Source of the DNA: Bacteroidaceae bacterium
Lineage (GTDB): Bacteria > Bacteroidota > Bacteroidia > Bacteroidales > Bacteroidaceae
DNA: 27,783 bases
NCBI GenBank assembly: GCA_017633615.1
Contig: JAGBPB010000105.1
Span: forward strand, 1-27,783
Direction: 5' to 3'
Below are positions 15,931-25,174 of this stretch, piece by piece. Position 1 is the stretch's first letter; each line of letters opens with the position of its first letter. The notes beneath the pieces are model-generated. The model did not search any database, was not told where the DNA came from, and saw only the letters and a program-made list of their open reading frames with translations. Position numbers and translations under genes: made by a program.

Positions 15931-17349
15931 TCTGCACTCGATGATTATGCGGCGATAGGCGGTAAGGTTGTACGGACCATCATCGTGAATCTCACATATC
16001 AGGTGATAGGTATTGCCACGCGCCTCATCCGGCATTGTTACGCAGAATACTCCTGTTTTGGGACAATACATGTGGTACTCATGGGGATCTAAGTTCTTTT
16101 GTGTGGGAAAATTCTGGAACCACCATTTGAATTCTATCCCGTCACCGTCAGGGTCATAGGATTTTCCGGCATCAAAAGTAAGTTTTTTACCTGCTTTTGC
16201 TTTTATAACCATAGGCTGCAGACCACTCTTTCCGTTTATTACAACTACAGGGTTAACGTTACCGCTACCTGTATCGGCCCACTGCATACGGGCGGCAAAG
16301 TCATTGAACTCATCGGGATAAAACTGATGCTCGTATCTGTTTGAAATACCTTTTAACGGCTGTTGCCAGTTGGTCCAGGCACTGGTTTCACGGTCAGGTG
16401 ATATGCCGAATTCATGACATCCGCCCCAACCAACCTGCGTGGGGTCATCAGGGTCATTCAGACCATTTGGCATCACGTGCAGAAAACTGGGAGTATCGCC
16501 TTCAACGCCCCACAGGAACTTGGGATATACCTTACCCATTGCGCCCTTGCCCTGAATCTGAGCCGCATACTTATCCCAGTTGGCCTTACCCAGGTCATTC
16601 TGGTTGAGCCAGGCGCTCTCATCCCATACAAGCATAAGATCCTGAGCATAATCACGCCTTAACCACTGGTGTGAACTGTATGCGCGGTTCATGCGCATGC
16701 TGTACTGCATATCCTGGTCTGTAATGGTATAGAGGCGGAATTTGTGCAGAAACTTTTTGAGTTCCTCCTCACTGCGCTCCTGTTTTACGCGCCACACCGC
16801 CTGCGCAAACGTATTGGCACCTCCCCAAGAGCAGAGCCATATGGGGCGGTCATCGTCCTCATCGGCCAGACGTATCAGCAACTCACTTCCGGGAGAGTCA
16901 TTATCCGGACCTATTACTCCGATGCCCGCACGGCGGCTACCCATCATTGCGCGGCTGCGTATGTAGTCAGCACTGGGCCAGTATCCCAGTTCCTGCTTGC
17001 CATTCTCCTGTTCCAAACTCATGAAACCATCTTGCAGGGAACGCTTCATAAGATTCTGCACATCAATCTGATATGCATCAATCACGCGCTTAAGATATAA
17101 CGCCCACTCCTCTGGATAAGGGTCACAGTTCCATCCAATGGTGGTGATGATTCCCTCTATCTCAAACCGGTCAGCATACGCCATCAGACGTACCGCCGAT
17201 TCATTGTCATCGGGCTCCACCTCAGCCGGCCCGATATCGGTCATAACCACAATCCTGGGCTTCAACACCTGTGATGAACCCTCTTCCCTGCCCGTACAGG
17301 AAACACAGGCAGCGCAAACTATAGCAAGTAATAAGTTAATCCGTTTCAT
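15928..17349 (-). CDS. DUF1593 lipoprotein (nucleoside-hydrolase-like, Sde182 cellulose-binding type)
   Basis: This 473-residue lipoprotein starts at the ATG at 17349, giving the signal MKRINLLLAIVCAACVSC with a lipobox Cys; an in-frame ATG 7 codons upstream is less fitting. The nucleoside-hydrolase-like domain begins KPRIVVMTDIGPAEVEPDDNESAVRLMAYAD, with the Asp-rich motif that binds calcium in that superfamily, and includes WLCSWGGANTFAQAVW. A C-terminal Ig-like module (about 375-473) matches the Sde182 C-terminal domain. The family was named for a cellulose-binding protein of Saccharophagus; enzyme activity is not established. It follows the GH3 gene by 47 nt and closes the histidine phosphatase-GH3 operon. 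It ends inside the REP-like palindrome. Confidence 0.85.
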   Translation of the reverse strand: MKRINLLLAIVCAACVSCTGREEGSSQVLKPRIVVMTDIGPAEVEPDDNESAVRLMAYADRFEIEGIITTIGWNCDPYPEEWALYLKRVIDAYQIDVQNLMKRSLQDGFMSLEQENGKQELGYWPSADYIRSRAMMGSRRAGIGVIGPDNDSPGSELLIRLADEDDDRPIWLCSWGGANTFAQAVWRVKQERSEEELKKFLHKFRLYTITDQDMQYSMRMNRAYSSHQWLRRDYAQDLMLVWDESAWLNQNDLGKANWDKYAAQIQGKGAMGKVYPKFLWGVEGDTPSFLHVMPNGLNDPDDPTQVGWGGCHEFGISPDRETSAWTNWQQPLKGISNRYEHQFYPDEFNDFAARMQWADTGSGNVNPVVVINGKSGLQPMVIKAKAGKKLTFDAGKSYDPDGDGIEFKWWFQNFPTQKNLDPHEYHMYCPKTGVFCVTMPDEARGNTYHLICEIHDDGPYNLTAYRRIIIECR

Positions 17350-17396
17350 ATCAGAATAATTAGTTTTCACAAAATTATTCTTTTTTTGGCGAACAC

Positions 17397-20060
17397 TTAC
17401 TTCACTGTGAAATCCAGAGACTTGAGGTCCTTGTCAAGTGATGAGGGACCGTACAGGATCTTGTAGCGGCCAGGCATGGCTGCCAGCTCATCAATCTTCT
17501 CATCGTAGTACTCAAATGCCTTGGGCTCAAGAGTAATCTTAACCTGGGCGGTCTGGCCTGCGGGAATGTTCACGCGCTTGAATCCCTTGAGTGACTTGAT
17601 GGGAGCTGCGGGGTTATCAAGTGACTTGATGTAGATCTGAACGACCTCATCACCATCCATCTTACCGGTGTTGGTTACAGGAACGGTAATATCAACAGAA
17701 CTGCCGGCCTTGATGCTCTGCTTGGACAGAGTGGCATCACCGTATGCGAATGTGGTATAGCTTAAGCCGTAACCGAATGCGTACAGAGGCTCACCCTTGA
17801 AGTAACGGTATGTTAAGCCGTCATCCATATTGTAGTCCTCAACATTAGCAGGCAACTGGTCAGTTGACTTATAGAAAGTAACCGGCAGACGGCCTGCGGG
17901 GTTGTAGTCACCAAACAGCACATCGGCAACAGCCAGACCACCGGCCTGACCGCCGTACCAAGCCTGCAGCAGTGCCTGATACTGGTTCTCAACAGCACCG
18001 AATCCTATGGCAGAACCTGAGCAGTTAACCAGGATGACGGGCTTGCCGGTCTTGTACATAGCCTCAAGCAGGTTCAGCTGTACCTTGGGAAGTTCAATCT
18101 TGGTGCGGTCACCGCCAGAGAATCCCTCATAGTTTACACGCATCTCCTCACCCTCAAGACGGGCTGAAATACCTGATACCATGATGATTACATCGGCATT
18201 CTTAACCTTCTGTGCAACTGATTCAAACTCAGCAAGCTTACGCTCACTAAGTTCAAATGCCAGATAAGCGGAACCGGTCTCACCCTTGGTGTAGTCAAGC
18301 TGGATGTTGTAAGTCTGACCCTTTACAACCTTGAATGACGGGGTCTGCTGCTGTCCGCCGCGGCCAAATCCGCCACCAAAACCGCCACGACCCTGCGCAG
18401 GCTGTTTCTGCTCGGCAATAACCTTGCCGTTTACAGTGAGTTTCCAGGTATCGTTACCACGTACGTTGTAACTCAGATCACCTGTAAAGTCTGCCTTGTA
18501 GGTACCGGTCATGCGGGCTGAGAAGTTGTTCATCTCAACATTATCGGCAAAACGGTAGTCACCCATGGTGCGCATGTTGATTTCATTGTAGAAGCCTGCA
18601 TTGACAGCCTTGCCGCTCATGGTGGTGTTGTTCCAGAACTCAGCGTAGAGTCCGCGACCGTTGTTGAGGTCCTGCAGATGGTTTACGGTCAGATAATCAT
18701 CGGCCAGCTCACAACCGCGATCATAAATGATGTTGGCGTTGGGTGCCTTAGCCTTGATGGCCTGAAGGATTGAAATCTGGTTCTCACGTGTGGGAGTGCC
18801 GTTGTAGTTACCGTACTGCATTGATACGTTGTCAGCATTAGGACCAACAATTGCTATTGTCAGGCCCTCCTTCTTAAGAGGCAGGATGTTATTTTTGTTC
18901 TTGAGCAGAACCATAGCCTCATCGGCAGCCTTATGGGCAAGAGCAGCATGTGTGGGGCTGCTTATGTCATCGGCGCCCAGATCCTTCCAGGGATCCATCT
19001 CAACAGGGTCATGCATGCCCAACTCAAAGCGTGAGCGCAGGATTCGGCGCAGTGAAACGTCCAGATCGGCCTCATTTATCTTACCCTCCTGCATGGCCTG
19101 TACCAAAGCGTTGTAACTGGTACCGCACTCAATGTCAGTACCTGACAGTACAGCATCAACACTGGCATCAACGGCATTGGCGTGGGTTTCATGCTGGCCG
19201 CGAGTGTAGAAGTTGTTGATGGCACCGCAGTCCGATACCACCAGAGCCTTGAATCCCCACTTGTTACGCAGTATGTCAATAAGCAGACGGTCGCTGCCGC
19301 AGCAGGGCTCACCCTCATATGCATTGTACGCACACATGACCTCCTGAACGTTTGCCTCAGTTACCAGAGTCTTGAATGCGGGCAGATAGGTCTCCCACAG
19401 GTCACGCTGGCTTACGCTTACGTTAAAGCGGTGACGATTGGCCTCCAGACCGCTGTGAACGGCGTAGTGCTTGGCGCAGGCGTGTGTCTTGTAATACTTG
19501 GGGTTGTCACCCTGCATACCTTTTACAAGGGCGGTTCCCATCTTTCCGGTCAGGTACGGGTCCTCACCGCTGGTCTCCTGGCCGCGCCCCCAGCGCGGAT
19601 CACGGAATATGTTGATGTTGGGGCACCAGAATGAAAGTCCCTGATGCCATGAACCTCCGGTGGCGCGGGTCTTGCCAAACTGGTTGTGGTCCGATGTATT
19701 CCAATGCGCACGAGCCTCATCGGATACAACGGTATAAACCTCATACTGCTGGGCATCATCAAATGTAGCAGCAAGAGCTATAGCCTGCGGAAATACGGTT
19801 GCACCGTTCATGCATATACCATGACAGGCCTCTGACCACCAGTTGTAAGCCGGAATGCCCAGGCTGTCAATAGAGATTGAGCCGTTCATCATAAGTCCCA
19901 CTTTCTCCTCGGGGCTCAACAGTGAGAGCAGGTTATCAACTCTCTTCTCAATTTTAAGGTTGGGATTCTGGAACGGGTACTCATACTTGGAGTTTCCGTT
20001 TCCACATGCCATAACTGACAGCGCTACTGCCCCTACAGCCAATAATTTAAAGATCTTCAT
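17397..20060 (-). CDS. GH3 beta-glycosidase lipoprotein (xylosidase/arabinofuranosidase type) with PA14-like insert
   Basis: This 887-residue lipoprotein (lipobox SVMAC, Cys19) has the GH3 TIM-barrel domain with WWSEACHGI, WCPNINIFRDPRWGRGQETSGEDP, KHYAVHSG and nucleophile D277 in VVSDCGAINNFY. The alpha/beta sandwich domain is interrupted by a PA14-like carbohydrate-binding insert (about 465-610; GRGLYAEFWNN). The C-terminal fibronectin-III-like domain includes KSLKGFKRVNIPAGQTAQV. The sequence resembles the plant-type beta-xylosidase/alpha-arabinofuranosidase branch of GH3, so xylo- or arabino-oligosaccharides are the likely substrate; glucosidase activity cannot be ruled out. Within the PA14-like part a Gly/Arg/Phe/Gln-rich tract (about 549-567) looks inserted. 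It lies 27 nt after the histidine phosphatase gene. Confidence 0.93.
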   Translation of the reverse strand: MKIFKLLAVGAVALSVMACGNGNSKYEYPFQNPNLKIEKRVDNLLSLLSPEEKVGLMMNGSISIDSLGIPAYNWWSEACHGICMNGATVFPQAIALAATFDDAQQYEVYTVVSDEARAHWNTSDHNQFGKTRATGGSWHQGLSFWCPNINIFRDPRWGRGQETSGEDPYLTGKMGTALVKGMQGDNPKYYKTHACAKHYAVHSGLEANRHRFNVSVSQRDLWETYLPAFKTLVTEANVQEVMCAYNAYEGEPCCGSDRLLIDILRNKWGFKALVVSDCGAINNFYTRGQHETHANAVDASVDAVLSGTDIECGTSYNALVQAMQEGKINEADLDVSLRRILRSRFELGMHDPVEMDPWKDLGADDISSPTHAALAHKAADEAMVLLKNKNNILPLKKEGLTIAIVGPNADNVSMQYGNYNGTPTRENQISILQAIKAKAPNANIIYDRGCELADDYLTVNHLQDLNNGRGLYAEFWNNTTMSGKAVNAGFYNEINMRTMGDYRFADNVEMNNFSARMTGTYKADFTGDLSYNVRGNDTWKLTVNGKVIAEQKQPAQGRGGFGGGFGRGGQQQTPSFKVVKGQTYNIQLDYTKGETGSAYLAFELSERKLAEFESVAQKVKNADVIIMVSGISARLEGEEMRVNYEGFSGGDRTKIELPKVQLNLLEAMYKTGKPVILVNCSGSAIGFGAVENQYQALLQAWYGGQAGGLAVADVLFGDYNPAGRLPVTFYKSTDQLPANVEDYNMDDGLTYRYFKGEPLYAFGYGLSYTTFAYGDATLSKQSIKAGSSVDITVPVTNTGKMDGDEVVQIYIKSLDNPAAPIKSLKGFKRVNIPAGQTAQVKITLEPKAFEYYDEKIDELAAMPGRYKILYGPSSLDKDLKSLDFTVK

Positions 20061-20087
20061 AATAACGGGTTATGTTGGTTTATTTGG

Positions 20088-21473
20088 TTAGTTGGTAGCG
20101 GTATTGATCTCCTGACGGAAACTGCGCCGGGTTGATGTATCCTCAACGGGAGTATCATCATGAGCCTTGAAATCCTCCCAGTAATCTATCTTGGCCTGAT
20201 AGAACTTGCGGACATCATCCCAGCGGTAATACGGGCGCAGTTCCTTGCCTTTGGCATCCTTGTAGAACGGAACGGACTCCGGCAGAGTGGCCTCCTGCTC
20301 GTTCAGAAGGAACTTGACAATCACCTCACCTTTCTTGTTGCGGAAGAACACCCACTGTACATTGCCGCCCATATAAGCGTAATTATATGCAGCCCAATGG
20401 TCAGCCACGCTCTCCAGGTCATCGGTGCTGTAACCGGAATCATTCAGGTCCAGAAGTGAGAAGAATGACATAAGTGTCACCTCATGACCGTAACGCAGGA
20501 TTACGCTTACACCGTTGCCGGCCAGAGCCTCATCAGCAAAATCCAGAAAGTTCTGTAAGGTTACGCAGTGGCCGTAAGGCACCACGTTGTCAGTAAGCGG
20601 TGTGTATCCGGCCTGTGAGTACCAACGCATATTGTTCATAAGGAACAGGTCATACCACTCATCATATGTAAAAATGTCATATAGATCAACACCGGGATCT
20701 GAACCCTGTACATATGATGCCATATCATAGAGGGCCGAATAGAGGCTGCCGCTCTGGTCGCGTCCGCCGGCGGTCTTTATGTATTCAGGATCCTTGAACA
20801 GCGCGCTCATAAGACGCTCAGGATGCGTGTGATTCTTGTTGAACTCCTGCACGGCTGCGCTTATCTTACGTTTATGGGCCGATACGGCCTTATCCTCAGT
20901 GTACATCCAGGGCTCATCGTGGTTACTGGAGTCATAATCAAACTTAATCTTGGGGCGCATGCGCAGAATCTGCATCAGAGCAGAATATTCACTCACCAGA
21001 ACGCGATGTGATGTGGTGGAGCGGGCCATGATAATCTTGTCATTGGTAAACAGTTCCGGATAGTTCTCAACCATACGGCGTGCTATATCACGGTGCTGCT
21101 GCATACCTTTCTGCGTAAGGTCACCCGCACGCTGGTCTGCCTCAGCACGGATTATCTCCACGCGGCGCAGCACATCCTTGCCGAAAGCGGTCAGTACTCC
21201 GGCATCATCGGCCTCCTTAAGTATGTTATACGGACGGTCGTAATTTGATGCGTTGTCCAGGAAACGTGAGCCGTGACGCCCAAAGTGCGTAAGATAAACC
21301 GGCTTAAAGCCCTTGGGAGCCGGAGTGAGAGGTTCCGTGGGTGCCTCGTACGCATACACTGAACCGGCCATTTTCTTTACGTTACCGGCATTGACATCAC
21401 CTCTTTTTATAATTTCAGCCTTAATGCCTGCTGTAAACATTAAGACTGACAATACGATAAGTATCTTTCTCAT
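20088..21473 (-). CDS. Histidine-type phosphatase (branch 2; Minpp/phytase-like)
   Basis: This 461-residue exported protein has a short Sec signal (MRKILIVLSVLMFTAGIKA). The catalytic motif is FGRHGSR with H67 as the phosphoenzyme histidine; the distal proton donor is H330-E331 in RYGHEVTLMSF. The His-Glu in place of His-Asp is typical of the multiple inositol polyphosphate phosphatase group, which includes a Bacteroides phytase. Removal of phosphate from phytate or other phosphomonoesters in the periplasm or outer membrane is therefore likely. It is the first gene of an operon with GH3 and Sde182-type genes. All three could serve growth on phytate- and arabinoxylan-rich plant matter. Confidence 0.88.
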   Translation of the reverse strand: MRKILIVLSVLMFTAGIKAEIIKRGDVNAGNVKKMAGSVYAYEAPTEPLTPAPKGFKPVYLTHFGRHGSRFLDNASNYDRPYNILKEADDAGVLTAFGKDVLRRVEIIRAEADQRAGDLTQKGMQQHRDIARRMVENYPELFTNDKIIMARSTTSHRVLVSEYSALMQILRMRPKIKFDYDSSNHDEPWMYTEDKAVSAHKRKISAAVQEFNKNHTHPERLMSALFKDPEYIKTAGGRDQSGSLYSALYDMASYVQGSDPGVDLYDIFTYDEWYDLFLMNNMRWYSQAGYTPLTDNVVPYGHCVTLQNFLDFADEALAGNGVSVILRYGHEVTLMSFFSLLDLNDSGYSTDDLESVADHWAAYNYAYMGGNVQWVFFRNKKGEVIVKFLLNEQEATLPESVPFYKDAKGKELRPYYRWDDVRKFYQAKIDYWEDFKAHDDTPVEDTSTRRSFRQEINTATN

Positions 21474-21491
21474 AACGATGATTAGTAATTC

Positions 21492-21523
21492 TTTGTAAAG
21501 ATAAGAATCTTGGATTAAATTTG
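21492..21523 (+). promoter_or_regulatory. Promoter of the MgtC-GH51 operon
   Basis: TTTG (21492-21495), a 20-nt spacer and TAAATTTG (21516-21523) match the Bacteroidetes consensus. The transcription start would fall near 21530, so the MgtC start must be the ATG at 21545, not the upstream in-frame ATG at 21521. Confidence 0.75.
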
Positions 21524-21526
21524 CAA
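21496..21526 (-). promoter_or_regulatory. Promoter of the histidine phosphatase-GH3-DUF1593 operon
   Basis: On the minus strand TTG (21526-21524), a 20-nt spacer and TATCTTTA (21503-21496, one mismatch to TAnnTTTG) lie 22 nt before the ATG. It overlaps the divergent plus-strand promoter almost completely. Confidence 0.55.
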
Positions 21527-21544
21527 TTAAATAAACTGACCACT

Positions 21545-22036
21545 ATGCTTACTGAGAATATCGCCATAACAAGGATCCTGATAAGCGCCCTGCTGGGTTG
21601 TATCATCGGAATAGAACGTTATATACACAAGCATCCGGCAGGAATGAGAACATTCACGCTTATCTGCATTGCCTCCACGCTGGCCACACTGGCCTCAATA
21701 TGGATCTGCCAGACCAATCTGAACCTTCTAAACGGTGACCCCGGGCGTATTGCCGCTCAGGTAGTTACAGGCATAGGTTTCATAGGCGCCGGACTTATTA
21801 TTAAAAACAAGTACGATGTCTCCGGACTGACCACGGCCGCCAGCATATTTGCAACCAGTATCATAGGCATAGCCGTAGGTGTAGGACTGATCAAGTTATC
21901 AATCATTGTAACTGTCATAGTGACGCTGGTACTGGCATCATCATTCCTTTTCCATGAAGGTAACTCTCGTGAGAATGCTCTTGAAAAGATGGAGCAGGAT
22001 GAGAAAAACGGAATAGACAATTCAGAAAACAATTAA
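21545..22036 (+). CDS. MgtC/SapB-family inner-membrane protein
   Basis: This 163-residue membrane protein has four or five hydrophobic segments (about residues 7-24, 36-58, 69-90, 98-115, 118-136). It shows family motifs: GCIIGIERYIHKHPAGMRTFTLIC (about 18-41) and AAQVVTGIGFIGAGLII (about 71-87). The tail is charged and lacks the ACT-like domain of Salmonella MgtC, so it is of the short SapB/YhiD-like type. Relatives are linked to magnesium or acid stress, in some cases by inhibiting F-ATPase; the substrate is unknown. The start is fixed by the promoter. The GH51 fusion gene begins 10 nt after its stop with no room for another promoter, so the two are probably co-transcribed, an unusual pairing. 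Confidence 0.88.
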   Translation: MLTENIAITRILISALLGCIIGIERYIHKHPAGMRTFTLICIASTLATLASIWICQTNLNLLNGDPGRIAAQVVTGIGFIGAGLIIKNKYDVSGLTTAASIFATSIIGIAVGVGLIKLSIIVTVIVTLVLASSFLFHEGNSRENALEKMEQDEKNGIDNSENN

Positions 22037-22046
22037 TTATAAATCA

Positions 22047-25000
22047 ATGAAAACCAGATTAATCATTCTCGTAGCGACAGTACTTATGGCATTGCCGCTC
22101 AAGGCTCAACAGCCTGACCCCAACTTCTTTATCTATCTCTGCTTCGGACAGTCCAATATGGAGGCCGGCGCCACTCCTGCCGATCAGGACAAGGATTGGA
22201 ACGATCCAAGGTTCCAGTTTGTATCGGCCGTAGATATGCCGCGCCTTAACCGCAAGATGGGTGAATGGTACACCGCCACACCCCCTATCTGCCGTCAGAG
22301 CAACAACATGGGCCCGGTGGATTTCTTTGGCCGCAAGATGATTGAGGAGCTGCCTGAGCAGTACCGCGTAGGTGTAATCAACGTATCAGTAGCCGGCGCC
22401 AAGCTGGAGCTCTGGGATAAGGATGCCTGTGAGGAATACCTGGCAATGGAAGCAGCCGACCAGAGCCGCGCATGGCTTGTAAATATGGCTAAGGAGTATG
22501 ACATGAACTGCTACCAGCGCATTGTCGATATGGCCAAGATAGCACAGAAGAGCGGTGTCATAAAGGGTATGCTGGTACACCAGGGTGAATCCAACCCCGA
22601 TGATGACCAGTGGTGCGCACGCCTCAAGAAGATACATGATGACCTGTGCCACGACCTGGGTCTAAACCCCGATGAGATACCTCTGCTGGCCGGTGAGCTC
22701 AAGCAGGCTGAGCAGGGCGGCGTTTGCGCTGCATTCAACGAGGTGGTGCTGGCTAACCTGCCCAAGGTAATGAAGAACGGTTACGTAATCTCATCACTGG
22801 GCTGTGAGAGCACCGGTGACCAGTTCCACTTCAGCACTGAGGGCATGCGCCTTATGGGTTACCGCATGGCAGAAAAGATGCTGCAGTTGCAGGGATTCAA
22901 GCCTGTAGAGGAGCGTTCCGTAACTCTTGACCTCACCAAGAAAGGCTTAGGCATAGAGATCAGCCCCACCCTGGCCGGTATATTCTTTGAGGATATCAAC
23001 CAGTCACTGGACGGCGGTATCTGCGCACAGCTTATTCAGAACCACTCATTCCAGGCATACAAGGTACCCGATGGTCCTGAGAAAGAGTTCTCACAGTCTG
23101 ATACGGTATTCTTCGGGTGGACAGTACTTAAGGGTGAAGGTTCTGTAGGTCAGGCACACGCTGTGGCAGATAAGCCCCTTGTAAAGAACCTGCCGCGTTA
23201 CTATGACTATGATCCTAATGACAAGTATGATGATGAACTGCGCTATATCCAGTACAGCGTACGTTTTGACATTGATACCATAGGAGCCGGATTCGGTATC
23301 GCAGCCAACGGTTACGGCACAGCCCCCTACGGCAACGAGCGTCAGGGTAACTACTACTCAAACAACACCCAGAAAGCCTCTATCCCCGCCGTTCAGGGCG
23401 TAAGCTATGACCTTACCCTCTATCTGGCAGGAAAGTCATATCCCGGCACTATAACCGTACAGCTTGAGGATGCAAACGGACAGGCAAACTCAAACGCCAT
23501 AACCATAAGTAACCTTAAGAATGACTGGCAGAAATATACCGGTCAGCTCAAGGCAGAGCGCTCTGTTGACAGCCGTCTGGCCATCCGCGCCAACGCCGCC
23601 GGTACATTCTGGCTGGATTACATGACCCTGCTCCCTGAGGCTTCACAGCTCTGGATGGAGGGCAAATATGGCCCCTTCCGCAAGGATATGATGCAGGCAC
23701 TTGCTGACCTGCATCCCACATTCATGCGCTTCCCGGGCGGATGCGCCAGTGAAGGTCCCAACTACTTTGGCCAGCCCTTCTGGAAGAACTCTATCGGCCC
23801 TGAGGAGGAACGAATCGGGTTCCGCAACCACTGGGGATACTGGACTTCGCAGTACGTAGGATTCTATGAGTATCTGCTTATGGCAGAGTCACTTGGCGCC
23901 ACCCCCCTGCCCGTTCTCAACAACGGCGTAACCTGCCAGTTTGCAAGACATTCATATATTGCACCTCTGGAGACTGAGGCAGACCGCAAGCGTTTTTATG
24001 ACATATTTGTTTGTGACGCTCTTGATTTCATTGAGTTCTGCAACGGCGGCACCGATACCAAATGGGGTAAGATGCGTGCCGATATGGGACACCCTGAGCC
24101 ATTCAACCTCAAGTACCTGGGCATAGGTAACGAGAACCAGGGTGCTGAGTTCTGGGAGCGTTTTGACATCATATATAAAGAGGTGCAGGCCAAGCATCCT
24201 GAAATCATCATAGTCTCAACCGCCGGCTCTGCTGCCGATGGCCGTGAGTTCAACGCCAACATGCATGAGATTGACACCAAGTATCAGAACACCGTGGTTG
24301 ATGAGCACTACTACCGCAACAACCAGTGGTTCTACACCAACGGTGACCGCTACAATGCCGACAAGGTTCGCGGAGCCGATGGCCTGACCTATGACCGTGA
24401 GCGTCCCACCCGCGTCTTTGTAGGTGAGTTTGCAAACAACAACAGCAACAACGATTACGCATCGGCAATGGCTGAGGCCGCTTACTGGACCAGCCTGGAG
24501 CGCAACAGTGATATGGTTGTGATGGCAGCCTATGCACCGCTGTTCTGCAAGAAAGGCTTCAACAAGTGGAACTCAAACCTGATCTGGTTTGATAACCGCG
24601 GCCTGTGGCGCACCACCAACTACTACTATCAGAAGCTGTTCAGTGAGGCCGGTAACCGCGCCTTCGGTATGACAGATGTAATGTACGGCACTGAGGCTGA
24701 CAAGAGCATCTACACATCACCCACCGTTGACACCAAGACCGGTGAGATATACATCAAGTTTGTAAACTCTGAGGCTGTAGACAAGGAGCTTACCATCAAC
24801 ATGGGCAAGGGCCAAAACCGCAAGAAGTACACCGCAACCGTTGAGTTTGTATCATCACATGATACCAAAATCAAGAACCAGGGTGACCAGAACACCTACG
24901 CCGGCGCACAGCCGCAGGCACAGGCTCTGACCGGTGGCCGTCCCGGCCCCTTCGGCGGATTTGGCGGTAACCGTAACCGCGTGAGCTACACTGAGGCCGT

Positions 25001-25100
25001 AGTGCCCCACACCAAGAATCTGGGCACCATCAAGAAACAGTTTACCCTGACCCTCCCGGAGAACTCCATCGGCATCATCAAGCTCACTCCTGTTAAGTAA
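22047..25100 (+). CDS. Fused SASA/CE6-like esterase and GH51 alpha-L-arabinofuranosidase
   Basis: This 1017-residue secreted protein has a Sec signal (cleavage after LPLKA). Domain 1 (about 25-285) is an SGNH esterase of the sialate O-acetylesterase/acetyl-xylan-esterase type: nucleophile S36 in GQSNM, the HQGES block, and D258/H261 in DQFHFS. Domain 2 (about 295-1017) is GH51: AGIFFEDINQSLDGG, a carbohydrate-binding-like sandwich insert (about 350-530), the barrel with RFPGGC, acid/base E696 in GIGNENQG and nucleophile E794 in VFVGEFA, then the C-terminal sandwich. It should remove acetyl groups and arabinose from the same decorated xylan or pectin chain. A Gly/Pro/Phe-rich tract (about 964-980) interrupts the C-terminal domain. 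It follows the MgtC gene closely and ends 30 nt before a strong terminator. Confidence 0.92.
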   Translation: MKTRLIILVATVLMALPLKAQQPDPNFFIYLCFGQSNMEAGATPADQDKDWNDPRFQFVSAVDMPRLNRKMGEWYTATPPICRQSNNMGPVDFFGRKMIEELPEQYRVGVINVSVAGAKLELWDKDACEEYLAMEAADQSRAWLVNMAKEYDMNCYQRIVDMAKIAQKSGVIKGMLVHQGESNPDDDQWCARLKKIHDDLCHDLGLNPDEIPLLAGELKQAEQGGVCAAFNEVVLANLPKVMKNGYVISSLGCESTGDQFHFSTEGMRLMGYRMAEKMLQLQGFKPVEERSVTLDLTKKGLGIEISPTLAGIFFEDINQSLDGGICAQLIQNHSFQAYKVPDGPEKEFSQSDTVFFGWTVLKGEGSVGQAHAVADKPLVKNLPRYYDYDPNDKYDDELRYIQYSVRFDIDTIGAGFGIAANGYGTAPYGNERQGNYYSNNTQKASIPAVQGVSYDLTLYLAGKSYPGTITVQLEDANGQANSNAITISNLKNDWQKYTGQLKAERSVDSRLAIRANAAGTFWLDYMTLLPEASQLWMEGKYGPFRKDMMQALADLHPTFMRFPGGCASEGPNYFGQPFWKNSIGPEEERIGFRNHWGYWTSQYVGFYEYLLMAESLGATPLPVLNNGVTCQFARHSYIAPLETEADRKRFYDIFVCDALDFIEFCNGGTDTKWGKMRADMGHPEPFNLKYLGIGNENQGAEFWERFDIIYKEVQAKHPEIIIVSTAGSAADGREFNANMHEIDTKYQNTVVDEHYYRNNQWFYTNGDRYNADKVRGADGLTYDRERPTRVFVGEFANNNSNNDYASAMAEAAYWTSLERNSDMVVMAAYAPLFCKKGFNKWNSNLIWFDNRGLWRTTNYYYQKLFSEAGNRAFGMTDVMYGTEADKSIYTSPTVDTKTGEIYIKFVNSEAVDKELTINMGKGQNRKKYTATVEFVSSHDTKIKNQGDQNTYAGAQPQAQALTGGRPGPFGGFGGNRNRVSYTEAVVPHTKNLGTIKKQFTLTLPENSIGIIKLTPVK

Positions 25101-25130
25101 CAGGCAGATTATTATTCTCTACAGAAATCA

Positions 25131-25168
25131 AAAACAGGTTGCTCATATTGAGCAACCTGTTTTGTTTT
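25131..25168 (+). terminator. Intrinsic terminator of the MgtC-GH51 operon
   Basis: The arms 25131-25145 and 25149-25163 form a perfect 15-bp stem with the 3-nt loop TAT, followed by GTTTT. It lies 30 nt after the GH51 stop. Confidence 0.88.
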
Positions 25169-25174
25169 AGAATA

